From positions 25,682,714-25,746,713 of the forward strand of contig OX375880.1 of NCBI GenBank assembly GCA_947359465.1: a stretch of DNA of 64,000 nt, in the 5' to 3' direction. The translations under genes and the position numbers were made by a program. Position 1 is the stretch's first letter. Every line of letters begins with the position of its first letter. The notes beneath the pieces were generated by a model. That model was given only the letters and a program-made list of their open reading frames with translations. It was not told the DNA's origin and made no database searches. This document shows, in pieces, positions 55,503 to 64,000 of this stretch. The stretch comes from Metellina segmentata (taxonomy: Eukaryota; Arthropoda; Arachnida; Araneae; Tetragnathidae).

Positions 55503-57005
55503 CAGGGTGGTCCCGAATTCATGGTACAAACTTTAATGGTAGGTACAGGACATTGTAACAATGATTTATTGTATAGGAATGTATAGTCGCAAGTGACGCG
55601 GTGAGGCGTAAACAGGGGAAATAAAAGGAAAGAGAAATGGAGTGATCGGTTGGTATCATTGCCGGTAGAGGGCAGTAGATGTCTAGCCGCTGTTGAACAT
55701 GATGCATCGCAGTAGGGAAAAGCGCCATTCACAATTGTGCTGCCGTAGACGATGGGTGACTTTACGTATGCAGAAAAAGCAGACATGCATTACATGTACG
55801 GCCGTGCAAATGGTAACGGCAGAGCTGCGTTACGAATGTATCGCGCGGAGTATCCTGATCGACGAATGCCGGATCATAGAATTTTTCAACGGTTACATCG
55901 TCAACTTTGTGAAACAGGTGCGTTCGACGTCAACAGACATGGCGCTGGTCGAGTAAGAGCTGTACGCACTCCAAGGCTGGAAGAAAGCATCTTGAACATT
56001 GTGGCTGATAGACCCGAGTCAAGCACAAGAACTGTTGCGCGTGACGTAGGTGTGAGTCATCAGACTGTATGCAGAGTGTTAAACGAAAATCGCTTACACC
56101 CCTTCCATTTTCAGAAAGTACAAGCATTGAATCCGGCAGATTATCCTCGCCGCGTGAACTTCTGCCTGTGGGTGATGCAGCAATGTGCGTTGCAGCCGTA
56201 TTTCGTAGATTATGTGCTATTTACAGATGAAGCGACATTTTCACGCGAGGGTGTCTTTAATGCGCACAATTCCCATGTGTGGGCAACCAATAATCCACAT
56301 GCAACGCGTCGACATGCGTTTCAACAACGTTTCAGTATTAATGTGTGGGCTGGTATTGTGAACGACTTTTTGATTGGCCCATACTTACTACCCACACGGC
56401 TCACTGGCGGAAGCTATCTTATTTTTCTGAAAGAAGTGTTACCACAACTGCTGCATGATGTTCCGATCGCCATTCGTAACCGCATGTGGTTTCAGCACGA
56501 TGGGGCGCCAGCACACTTCAGCATTGATGTACGGAATTACCTGAATGCCACGTTTGGTACTCGATGGATTGGGCGTGGTGGACCAGTCCCTTGGCCACCC
56601 CGATCTCCCGATTTATCGAGCCTCGATTACTTTTTATGGGGACATCTAAAGCATCTTGTTTATGAGACTCCAGTTGACTCAAATGAGGATCTCGTCGCTC
56701 GCTTATCTGTAGCTGCTGCAGGTGTGCGTGAAATACCAGGCATCTTTGAACGTGTACGCCAATCGCTCCACCGACGCTGTCAAGCATGTATCGATACTGG
56801 TGGACGCAATTTTGAACAATTACTGTAAACATGACACTTGTCAACAACGCTTTCAAAAATATCTTTGTTTTTCCTTTCGGCCGTTATTTCCCCTGTTTTC
56901 GCCTCACCGCGTCACTTGCGACTATACATTCCTATACAATAAATCATTGTTACAATGTCCTGTACCTACCATTAAAGTTTGTACCATGAATTCGGGACCA
57001 CCCTG
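55503..57005 (+). mobile_element. Complete DD41D Tc1/mariner (rosa-like) transposon, 1503 bp
   Basis: TA duplications lie at 55501-55502 and 57006-57007. The terminal inverted repeats are about 122 bp with a single mismatch (start cagggtggtcccgaattc). A single intact transposase gene lies between them. Near-perfect repeats, an open gene and a nearly identical deletion derivative at 18.9 kb indicate recent activity. Confidence 0.95.
55752..56828 (+). CDS. DD41D Tc1/mariner transposase, 358 residues, intact
   Basis: Catalyses cut-and-paste transposition of its own element at TA. The N-terminal 130 residues hold a helix-turn-helix DNA-binding part (a DUF4817-like FTYAEKADMHYMYGRANGNG and RMPDHRIFQRLHRQLCETGA, then SSTRTVARDVGVSHQTVCRV, a second HTH). 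The catalytic domain has VLFTDEATFSREG (first D), WFQHDGAPAHF (second D) and SPDLSSLDYFLWG (third D). Counting residues gives 41 between the second and third aspartates, hence DD41D. The C-terminal FERVRQSLHRRCQACI is conserved in related elements. The ATG at 55752 is the first in frame. No frameshift or stop. It lies opposite in direction to the transposon it interrupts. Confidence 0.95.
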   Translation: MGDFTYAEKADMHYMYGRANGNGRAALRMYRAEYPDRRMPDHRIFQRLHRQLCETGAFDVNRHGAGRVRAVRTPRLEESILNIVADRPESSTRTVARDVGVSHQTVCRVLNENRLHPFHFQKVQALNPADYPRRVNFCLWVMQQCALQPYFVDYVLFTDEATFSREGVFNAHNSHVWATNNPHATRRHAFQQRFSINVWAGIVNDFLIGPYLLPTRLTGGSYLIFLKEVLPQLLHDVPIAIRNRMWFQHDGAPAHFSIDVRNYLNATFGTRWIGRGGPVPWPPRSPDLSSLDYFLWGHLKHLVYETPVDSNEDLVARLSVAAAGVREIPGIFERVRQSLHRRCQACIDTGGRNFEQLL

Positions 57006-57439
57006 TATAGCTTTTGCCTGAATTATCCTCGTACTATTTTCAAGGATTGGAACACCTATCAACTGTTCTTCACCGCCACGTGTAATCAAAATCCCTATCC
57101 GCTCCACATTTTCTTCACTCAACAAATCTGGAAGCAATTTCCCATCCCAGTGCACAACAGTTCCCTGTAAATTTCTAAATCTATTTTTGATGAGATCATT
57201 TGCGGAGTCGTATGACCCTTCTACCTAGAATTAAATTCTGTGTGTCATGACCTAATGTCTGAAAAATGCTAAATACCACTCACAAGTTGTATCTGAAGTA
57301 CTTTAACAAGTTGCATCTCAATGTAGGCACATTTTCAAGACTCTTTAAAAGCTACAATATCTAAGACATTACCACCTTACTTTGTAATTACCACCTAATT
57401 TGTATATTTAAATAATAAAAATGTAATGATGTATAATTC

Positions 57440-57760
57440 AACAATATAATTAGTAAATACATTTGAACACTATTTGTTGTCATTTTTACTCCTTGCTTCC
57501 TCTTCTTTACCCCTAATTCCTTCATTTTGAATTTGAATGTTGTTAGATTTATTTTTGAAAATACCTCTAACAAAAGCCTTTTTAATGTACAAAATGAAAA
57601 ATACAAAAGCAAAATATGGAAATCAGGTGTAATTGAATATTGTAATGATTTTAGAGCTTTGCATAAAAATTCACTTTTGAGAATATCCACTACGATCTTA
57701 CCTGAAAATGCTAAATACCATTCTATCAGTTGAAGCAAAAAAAGTAGATATCAAACTTCA
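57440..57760. other. No gene seen
   Basis: AT-rich. Short ORFs on both strands have no support. Confidence 0.4.
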
Positions 57761-57762
57761 AG

Positions 57763-58155
57763 TCAATAAAATTTCCTATGAAATAAGACAAGAACGAGGT
57801 TTCTAGGACAAATAGTTTCAATTTTAAAATGTAAAAACAACGATTTTTTGCTAAAAATCGCTGTTTTCTTAACTTTAACCTCATTGAGGCACGTGTTAAT
57901 ATTATCAGAATGAGCTAAAACTTTGCCAATCACATTTTCTAGCCTATTGGCAACTTTTAGGGGGATGCCCCGGTAGAAATTCGAAAATTGATATTTTATG
58001 ACCACCCTACTTGACACGTTAGTTGAGGCGGGGGAATTGGCCTGCGCTTTTGGTTGCTTCACAGTTGCACTGGAATCGTTCGTTGAGGCGGGGGAATTGG
58101 ACTCGAGCTTTGGTTTGGCTGTAGAATTTCGTTTCGTTGCTGTCAGTCTAAGAGC
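57763..58155 (-). CDS. Unknown minus-strand ORF with repeated NSPASTN motif
   Basis: About 125 codons are open from near 58155 to a stop at 57763. A Ser/Thr/Pro-rich start carries two copies of 'SNSPASTN/ANSPASTN' 20 residues apart (visible as a 'gttgaggcgggggaattgg' repeat on the plus strand). It is followed by FYRGIPLKVANRLENVIGKV and a lysine/phenylalanine-rich end. No ATG near the start and no convincing acceptor. It could be an exon or part of a retroelement protein. Not recognised. Confidence 0.3.
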   Translation of the reverse strand, partial: ALRLTATKRNSTAKPKLESNSPASTNDSSATVKQPKAQANSPASTNVSSRVVIKYQFSNFYRGIPLKVANRLENVIGKVLAHSDNINTCLNEVKVKKTAIFSKKSLFLHFKIETICPRNLVLVLFHRKFY

Positions 58156-58293
58156 TGTTCATTTCGTTTATCAAAGTTCAGAACCGGTTGAGCCTCCATG
58201 TTCTGGTTCGGGTTGTCTAGGGGTGATGAATGAAGACAAGAACAAGTCAGGTTGTAAATAATACCGTTATATTCTAAGATTGAGCATACAGCT

Positions 58294-58503
58294 TTAGGCT
58301 CTTAAGCCTAACTGCAAGATGCATTGAACGAACATGTCGATGAGAGCTTCGCAGAAAATGACTTCGCTGTTTTCTACGCTGTTCTGCTCTTTGCACCTGG
58401 CGCTGGCATCGCTACGAGTGTCGCCGGTGTGCAGGTGGTTTGGTGGATGGGGTTTTGAGTATGCTACATAAATAGGAGACACCAGAACACTCAAAAATAG
58501 CAC
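58294..58503 (-). CDS. Possible minus-strand exon, unknown
   Basis: After the acceptor-like 'gtctcctatttatgtag' an open frame reads AYSKPHPPNHLHTGDTRSDA and on to ENSEVIFCEALIDMFVQCIL, ending at TAA. Composition is coding-like and GC-richer than its surroundings. No donor or polyadenylation signal is obvious. Confidence 0.25.
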   Translation of the reverse strand: MLFLSVLVSPIYVAYSKPHPPNHLHTGDTRSDASARCKEQNSVENSEVIFCEALIDMFVQCILQLGLRA

Positions 58504-58519
58504 TTAATAACCAGCTTAA

Positions 58520-60655
58520 TAGAAAGATTGAAAAAAAAGTCAACTCTAGACTTAAAACAAAAATTATTTTCTGTAAAAATGGAAAGAACCTTGCAATTAT
58601 GCCAGAACCATGTATCTTCGGTTAATTCGTCATTTCCCTTTTAAATTAAAAAAAAATGTTTTAATAAAAGTAAGCATTTTGTTAAATGCCTTGTCTACAA
58701 TAGCATTCATATTTAAACTTAGGTATCAGTAAAAAAAGAAATGAAAGCATCTTAATTTTTCTTTCTAATGTGTACATATTTATATAAGTTTTTGTATTTT
58801 CATAACCACCAGTAATGTGCGATTATATCTATTGAACAACTGTAATAGGCTTCAAGAGTTTCTATATAGAATTGCATCGATTGTAAAGCATAAAAAATTT
58901 GTTGAATGCTTTGTATGTAAATTTTGTGTAAGTAATTTGTTGTAAGTAAATTTGTGCCTTTTCTATGTACCCAAATACTGAGCTTGTACAAGAATAAAAA
59001 TAATTTTAATAAAAATTGATATTTCTTAGAGTTTTCTTTTAGTTTTAATAACCTTTTAAAAACTGTAATTGAAATGTGTGTGGGAGGGGGGGGGGTAATA
59101 TATTCACTATTTATAATATTTTAATTGACTGACAGAAAATGTTTCTTGCTTTTATTTTATTATTACTATTTGTACCAAATATATATGGCTACAAATGCAA
59201 TATAAGGATTGAAAGAACATTAGTCAAAGGTCAGTACTGCTTCATAAAGATATATTTTCATTCTCTCCAACGTAGAGCAGGATGGAAATGACAATGATTT
59301 TTTAATTGTACTGTGTGAAGTTCTTTTTCCAGTGGTAAATTATTAGCGCCATTTTAAAATGTAATGTACTTATTGTTACATTTGTTTTTAACACGGCCGC
59401 GGAACTTTTCGCTCGGTGGAACAAACGTTAGTAGAGCCTAATAAACATAGGATTGTCAACGAAAATTTACATTAATTGAAGGCTTGTCAAAAACAGCACT
59501 TGTCCGAAATTTCAATTTTTCAGGAAGATGAAAACACTTCTTGGACGAGTATTGTTTTTATGGAACCAGCAAAACTTTCTCGCCTCATAACAAGAACAGG
59601 TTAATTTTCAGAGTATCATGAGAACCACAAGATTGCACTGTTAGTTCATTTTCGCGAATTGTGCACAAGTGCTGTTTTTGTTTACAACCCTTCAGTTGTA
59701 TATACGCCGATACACACTACTTTTTTAGCAGGCAATTTCGTTTCCGAAGGTTTTCTGAATTTGCGATCGGAAGGCTTACCTACTGCTGGTGACGTCATAA
59801 ACTAGCCAGACGGCTTTCTTCTCTAGGAAATAGTGCTTCCAAACGGTAAGGCGCTAGGAAAAACTTCGGAAAAAAAATTGTCCGCAAGCTAGCGTCTTTT
59901 TTCCAGTCGTCACAGAACATGATTGAACCCCCATGACAGTTTTCCCACACTCCAGCGGAACCAACCACGCTCATACCTACTTAGATTATCCAAGATACAA
60001 ATACTTTGTATTAAGATCGGGTCAAGTTTTGTTAAAGAGTACTTAAGAAATAAAATTAACAGTAAAATAAAACTAAAATTCGATTAGCATAGCTTTTTGT
60101 TTTACAAACTTTGGCTTGTGAGCATTTCATGGAATCTTTAAATTTACCTTTCAACAAGAACATTTCTCTTTCTGTTAACTTTTACGAATCACTTTTTTTT
60201 CCATTCTATTTTTTGTATGTGTTTCCATTTCAACACAAAAGTAGAAACTTTTTCTATGAATATTATTATTCGTCTAGCCTGTTCAACTTCTTATAATTTT
60301 ATAGTACATTAAATATTAAATTGGCAAAAGTGAACTTTAATTAAATCAATCACTGAAAGACCATAGTAGGTTGGAGAGAGAGAGAGAAAAAAAACGTAAG
60401 TCATTAATTTATTAACAAAGTAACATATATTTTTATTTACAGACATCCATTTGTTTCATAAATAATACATACATTGCATTTTTGCAAAAGAACCATCCAG
60501 CGGTTTGAAAAAGTGTGGAATTTGCAGATGAATCATTCTATAGGTTTTATTGATGGCGATACAGGACCTTATAAATAGAGAAAAACAGTCATTAATTTAG
60601 TAAAAAATAAAATTTAGTTGTGAAAATGCAGAAAACGAGTTGTTTCGTCACGTTT
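58520..60655. other. No gene seen
   Basis: AT-rich intergenic sequence with short simple repeats (G-run at 59085-59094, GAGA at 60376). No ORF or element can be supported. Confidence 0.45.
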
Positions 60656-60665
60656 TCCAATAATC

Positions 60666-60686
60666 TTTATTCGTACAGTATTTATT
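60666..60686 (-). terminator. Two polyadenylation signals
   Basis: On the minus strand AATAAA occurs at 60681-60686 and again at 60666-60671, 24-40 bp after the stop codon of the exon at 60710-60938. This is a normal arrangement for an mRNA 3' end. Confidence 0.6.
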
Positions 60687-60709
60687 TGTGACAATTAACT
60701 TCTTTAATC

Positions 60710-60938
60710 TTAAATGTTTCCCCAATGTTTAGGAAAAAAACCTGCAGTTTTATTACCAATTATACATAACAAAGGTTCGTTATACATACATGTGCCTGAT
60801 CTTCTGATCAAAATACTTGCTGATTTATTTCTTAGACGACCCGGTAGGCCTTGTGTTTGTTTTTCTGAATTGGCATTATTAATAGTAGACGGGAAATCAT
60901 TCATCGCTGAATGTCCGTCGTTAACATCACCATGACAA
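60710..60938 (-). CDS. Terminal coding exon of an unknown minus-strand gene
   Basis: The acceptor cacatcttttttacag precedes 60938. The frame (entered in phase 2) reads CHGDVNDGHSAMNDFPSTIN, NANSEKQTQGLPGRLRNKSA, SILIRRSGTCMYNEPLLCII and GNKTAGFFPKHWGNI, then stops at TAA, with two AATAAA signals close behind. I do not recognise the protein. Earlier exons should lie above 60.94 kb; an ATG-started frame at 61169-60975 is in the right direction but lacks a donor. The gene is separate from, and upstream of, the RasGEF gene on the same strand. Confidence 0.5.
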
Positions 60939-63040
60939 CTGTAAAAAAGATGTGCGTTAAAGTTGTTATGTGAGTTAAAGAGATGAAAGTTCAAAATCGA
61001 AATGCAGCAAAATTTTTAGCAGAAACCCCATCCCTTCTCGATTGCAAAAATAAACATGCAGTTCTCGTATCGATTTATTTTCTTTTAAAAACACTTCATT
61101 GTTATTGAACATCAGACGCATTGCACCTTTCTCAGTCGCGGGGGAAAAAAACGAACCACTTCTCTCCATTCGAGCAATTTCAATATTAGAGAAAATTCAA
61201 AGGTGGCGTTTGACAGTAACTAACATCTTCTGTAAATTCAAGATATCAAATTTTGCATAAGGGGCCGTTCATATATTAAATTGAACACCAACTTCATAAT
61301 TACCAATAAGAACCCCCTATTTCGACACACAATTTGAAATATTTATCAAAATTTAAGGATATCACATTTCATGTCATTAGGTGTTACCGTTTCGAAGTTC
61401 CGAGGGCAGAAAGACTGGAGCTAATACCTAATATTTAATCTACCTAATATTTTATATTAAATCAGTTTTTTAGACTTTTATGGATATCTTCCAAAATAAT
61501 ATTTTTTATAGCGCTGATATTTTGTATCATATTACTGTTAAGCAACCCAAACAAAATCTACCTAATATTTTATTTAAAAAATAGTTTTTAGTATGCAGCA
61601 ATAATTATTAAATTAATGTTTGAAAAAATTATGAATTGGAACCTTATTATATTTTGATCGGAATCGATTCAGGAGTTCTAATATGTAGCCATGCAAAACT
61701 TTCAGCTCATTCCGATAAATATTTGCTCTACATTAAATTTTCCCAACTATTGAGATTTTAGGGAAAAACCAAAAGTTTGTAAAATGTCTGACAAGCCTTG
61801 AATAATTGTTCTCTGATCGGTTGCCCTTGCATAGTAAATATAATAATGTCATTCTCAAATCGTTTGCACTTGCATTGTAAACATAATAATTCTCATATTG
61901 CTGAAAAATACGTTTGAAATGGTACTAAATTTGTAATTCGGGTAGCGATAACTAGAATTAATCTCGAATTACGAATAGAGGTATTTCTATGTGGAGATGA
62001 GCCCTGAAATTTAAACTAACTTTAGCATTGAATATCGAGGGATATATTGATGATAGAATAATAATGAAAATGTTTATTTACACAAATTTAACTTTACAGA
62101 TTCTGATTATGGTATCAAAACACGGTGTTTCCATTAGAAAATTTGTTGTTTGCGCAAAATTTGTTACGAAGACATCCCCTTGTGCAACTTTTTTGGATTT
62201 GAATTTGCAGAGGACGTTATTCCCTATTGAATGATACCTTTGAATTTGCTGTAGTATGAATAACGTTCGAAAAAAAGGTGATTATTTTCCCTCCCCCCAG
62301 GACTTTATATGGAGTATGGATACATAGTTCGTAGGTTGGATACGCGCTACCAACGTCATGTTCTATTCAATGTGGGGTTTGCAAAAAAGAAACATTTAGT
62401 GAGTAAGAACAAGAAGAATGACTCAAGTCAATCCCCGCATACTCAACTGTTCTCCGAGAAGCCACACTATAAAAATTGAGTGATAGTGTTTTAGTAACCT
62501 ATTTCATAACTTGTTACTCGAACGCAATTTCAACATATTTTTAATAATATACTTAATACATCAATATATTCAAAATAGCAACACATCACGTCATGCTAAT
62601 TAGCAAAACTCGTAACTCCACTCTAAACGTATAGCAATTACAAGTTATGCGAATTAGTATGACGATCAATTTAGTTCTAACTGGACGAAATTCTTTAGAT
62701 AGTTTCGTTTGTTCAAATTTGAACTTAAAAACTATCTCATAGATTGTAGTAACATAAAATAAAATAAATTTCCTATACGTCATTTTTTTAAAGTAGCAAT
62801 GATTATTACTTTAAATTATTCCATTACAAAATTATTATTTTCTTGCTAACAATGTTAAAAGGGTCCCCAAATAACAAACTTTTAATATTATTGAGAGACA
62901 AACGATAAAATAAAAATAATTTACGAAACATTAGTAATTCTAAATTGTACTATCGTCTGACATTTCGCAGTTTGCTTTTAATCGTTTCTGATTATTTGAT
63001 TGAAAGAGAGAAGTATCATCGGATCGACAGTACTGAGATT
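60939..63040. other. No confident gene
   Basis: AT-rich. A plus-strand stretch at 62098-62232 follows an acceptor-like 'aactttacag' and is open to TGA, but nothing supports it. The minus-strand frame at 60975-61169 is unproven. Confidence 0.4.
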
Positions 63041-63046
63041 CTCTTA

Positions 63047-63160
63047 TCTATATAAATAAGAATGGAGTGTTTGTTTGTACATTCAATATTTTCGACCCAT
63101 TTCAAGTTTTCTATCCGTTTTGGACCCTTCTGATGCCGAATCCGCCTTTTTCTCGTTTGG

Positions 63161-63231
<71 letters not shown>

Positions 63232-63410
63232 ATGTTGTGCCCTATACACGTCCACGCGGTTTAAGATATTTTCATGAAAATTTGCATACAGTGAGTACTT
63301 ATCTTCATTTAGTGAGTGGCATTGGTTGCGAAAGTCTGTCTGTCCGTCTTTCTGTTCTATGCTCGATTTTGTGTTTGTGTGTTTGTGTAGACATCACATG
63401 AATTGTATTA
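63047..63410 (+). mobile_element. Possible Helitron-like 5' end with (TCTG)n array
   Basis: Starts TCTATATAAATAAGAATGG after an A, comparable with TCTATATATATAATTC at 44883, followed by 'gtgtttgtttgtacattc' and a TCTG array. The 3' terminus is not identified, so the call is tentative. Confidence 0.35.
63161..63232. repeat. (TCTG)n microsatellite
   Basis: Seventy-two bases of TCTG with one substitution. The long cysteine/valine- or arginine/threonine-rich ORFs here are translations of it. Confidence 0.97.
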
Positions 63411-64000
63411 CAGATATTTGATTGCATTGTATTTTATTTTATACATTATCTATTAGTTTAATAAACGCAATATTAAACATTTCTTTATTGTTATATTTAG
63501 TTGAGTTTCATGCTAAAACACCTGAGTAAGTATACTTAAATCAACCATAATTTGGTAGTTTTGGAAAAATTGGAATGTCTATTGAATATTACGATTACTT
63601 CGATTGCTTTACCAATACTGCTGAAAAAGTAATTATTGTTAAAAAAAATTTTTTTAATGGAATTTCATCTCTGATACTTCATTTATTTCGAGACTTATTT
63701 TTATTCTTTGCGCAATGAAAACGATTTCCGAATATTTGGGACAGACGATATTTTTCAATGAAACGAGAATGAACAAGATCGCGCGAGCAGTGATATTTTT
63801 TCTGGTTCTTTCGCTCTGAATTAATTTCACATTTCTAAGTTTTGTACACTTTTAGTTGTAAGTTGTGGCAACTGTGCGAGATCAAGAGATAAAATTGAAT
63901 CACAAATTAATATCTTCAGAACAATTTTTTGCGACATCTTTTATTTTGTTTTACTTCGCTGTTTCCTGTTTTAAATATTTATTATTTTAATAAATGTGTT
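63411..64000. other. No gene seen
   Basis: AT-rich to the end of the window. No ORF or repeat can be supported. Confidence 0.45.

Larger units (their letters stand above)
54582..57240 (-). pseudogene. Putative transposase of the unclassified TIR transposon (interrupted)
   Basis: In transcript order: 57240-57008 (VVHWDGKLLPDLLSEENVER, GEEQLIGVPIL), then the DD41D insertion, then 55500-55217 (KIQALCFYATAVNTGRLRGT, LGGRHHVLEVAYKAVF), then 55160-54860 (VPGAIHHDRWMAIAIYYCKM, FRDQFSLTDLE), and after a frameshift 54929-54582 (LQLLKSLVRYRKID, INHLWYLNSEQVAFSFFDD) to a stop. The WDGK, FDTTxxNTG-like and GAxHHxRWM blocks are typical of a multi-copy protein family I know from cnidarian and arthropod genomes, but I cannot assign its superfamily. 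Across the insertion point the frame is continuous, with one TAG. Confidence 0.7.
54236..57432 (-). mobile_element. Unclassified TIR DNA transposon, split by a DD41D element
   Basis: Inverted ends of about 85 bp: 'attatttaaatatacacatt', then 'aaggtggtaatgtcttagat' and 'attgtagctttt' at 54245-54325, and their reverse at 57340-57425. Between them is a minus-strand protein-coding region without introns, decayed by a frameshift near 54860 and a TAG. Excluding the 1503-bp insertion it is about 1.7 kb, so internal deletion is likely. The target-site duplication is not clear. Confidence 0.75.

Noticed and set aside
55487..55786. Minus-strand ORFs over the left TIR of the DD41D element, also seen at 19380-19652
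   Set aside because: They lie in the inverted repeats and UTR and recur wherever the TIR occurs. No coding signature.
57998..58261. Plus-strand ORF with repeated LVEAGEL
   Set aside because: Mirror of the repeated NSPASTN motif on the minus strand, which has the longer open frame. I cannot exclude it fully, but no start context or splice signal supports it.
63016..63401. ORFs rich in TDRQ or CLSV
   Set aside because: Products of the TCTG microsatellite in different frames.

Overview
This is a gene-poor, AT-rich piece of an animal nuclear genome. Small exons are bounded by GT/AG splice sites, and the rest is introns, microsatellites and many families of transposable elements. Tc1/mariner, Helitron-like and Gypsy elements together with tRNA-headed SINEs point to an arthropod. 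The SINE tails (TACC-type and CCCAAACCAACC-type) resemble repeats I associate from memory with spiders or other arachnids; that is unverified. There is no prokaryotic operon, CRISPR array, rRNA or genuine tRNA gene.

Main host gene. A minus-strand gene with a divergent RasGEF (CDC25-homology) domain runs from about 43.9 kb down to 22.0 kb. Eight exons of 51-183 bp plus a last exon have perfect AG/GT borders, and all nine join in one continuous frame. The last exon with its flanking intron is duplicated (about 22.05-22.41 and 23.26-23.59 kb). The second copy has a two-base frame difference right after its acceptor, so it would give a different, very short C-terminus. Two more exon-like segments (46.1 and 47.2 kb) may belong upstream, but their phases do not yet connect.

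Other host-like sequence. From 1.1 to 9.8 kb a minus-strand exon-bearing module of unknown identity is repeated in four decayed tandem copies with conserved splice donors. A small plus-strand gene starts near 9.9 kb, with coding exons at 13.6 and 14.0 kb. Terminal exons of two unknown minus-strand genes lie at 17.1-17.3 kb and 60.7-60.9 kb.

Mobile elements. A full-length, apparently intact DD41D Tc1/mariner element (55503-57005) sits inside the coding region of an older, unclassified TIR transposon (54.2-57.4 kb). A 730-bp internal-deletion derivative of the same family sits in a (TA)n tract at 18.9 kb. Three complete non-autonomous Helitron-like elements (8.1, 32.3 and 44.9 kb) begin TC, end CTAG, lie between A and T, and end in clusters of short-loop hairpins; a fourth is truncated. 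Also present: a broken Gypsy pol, a helentron-type endonuclease relic, Tc1 and mariner relics, PIF/Harbinger-like MITEs with TTA duplications, a MITE family with a 5-bp duplication, and over fifteen SINEs whose target-site duplications fix the order of several nested insertions.

The RasGEF introns have absorbed most of these insertions; the exons themselves are intact. I see no multi-gene novel system. The most promising unusual items are the duplicated, frame-shifted last exon, the hairpin-cluster Helitrons, the transposon-in-transposon insertion, and a SINE family with two different tRNA-like heads on one body.
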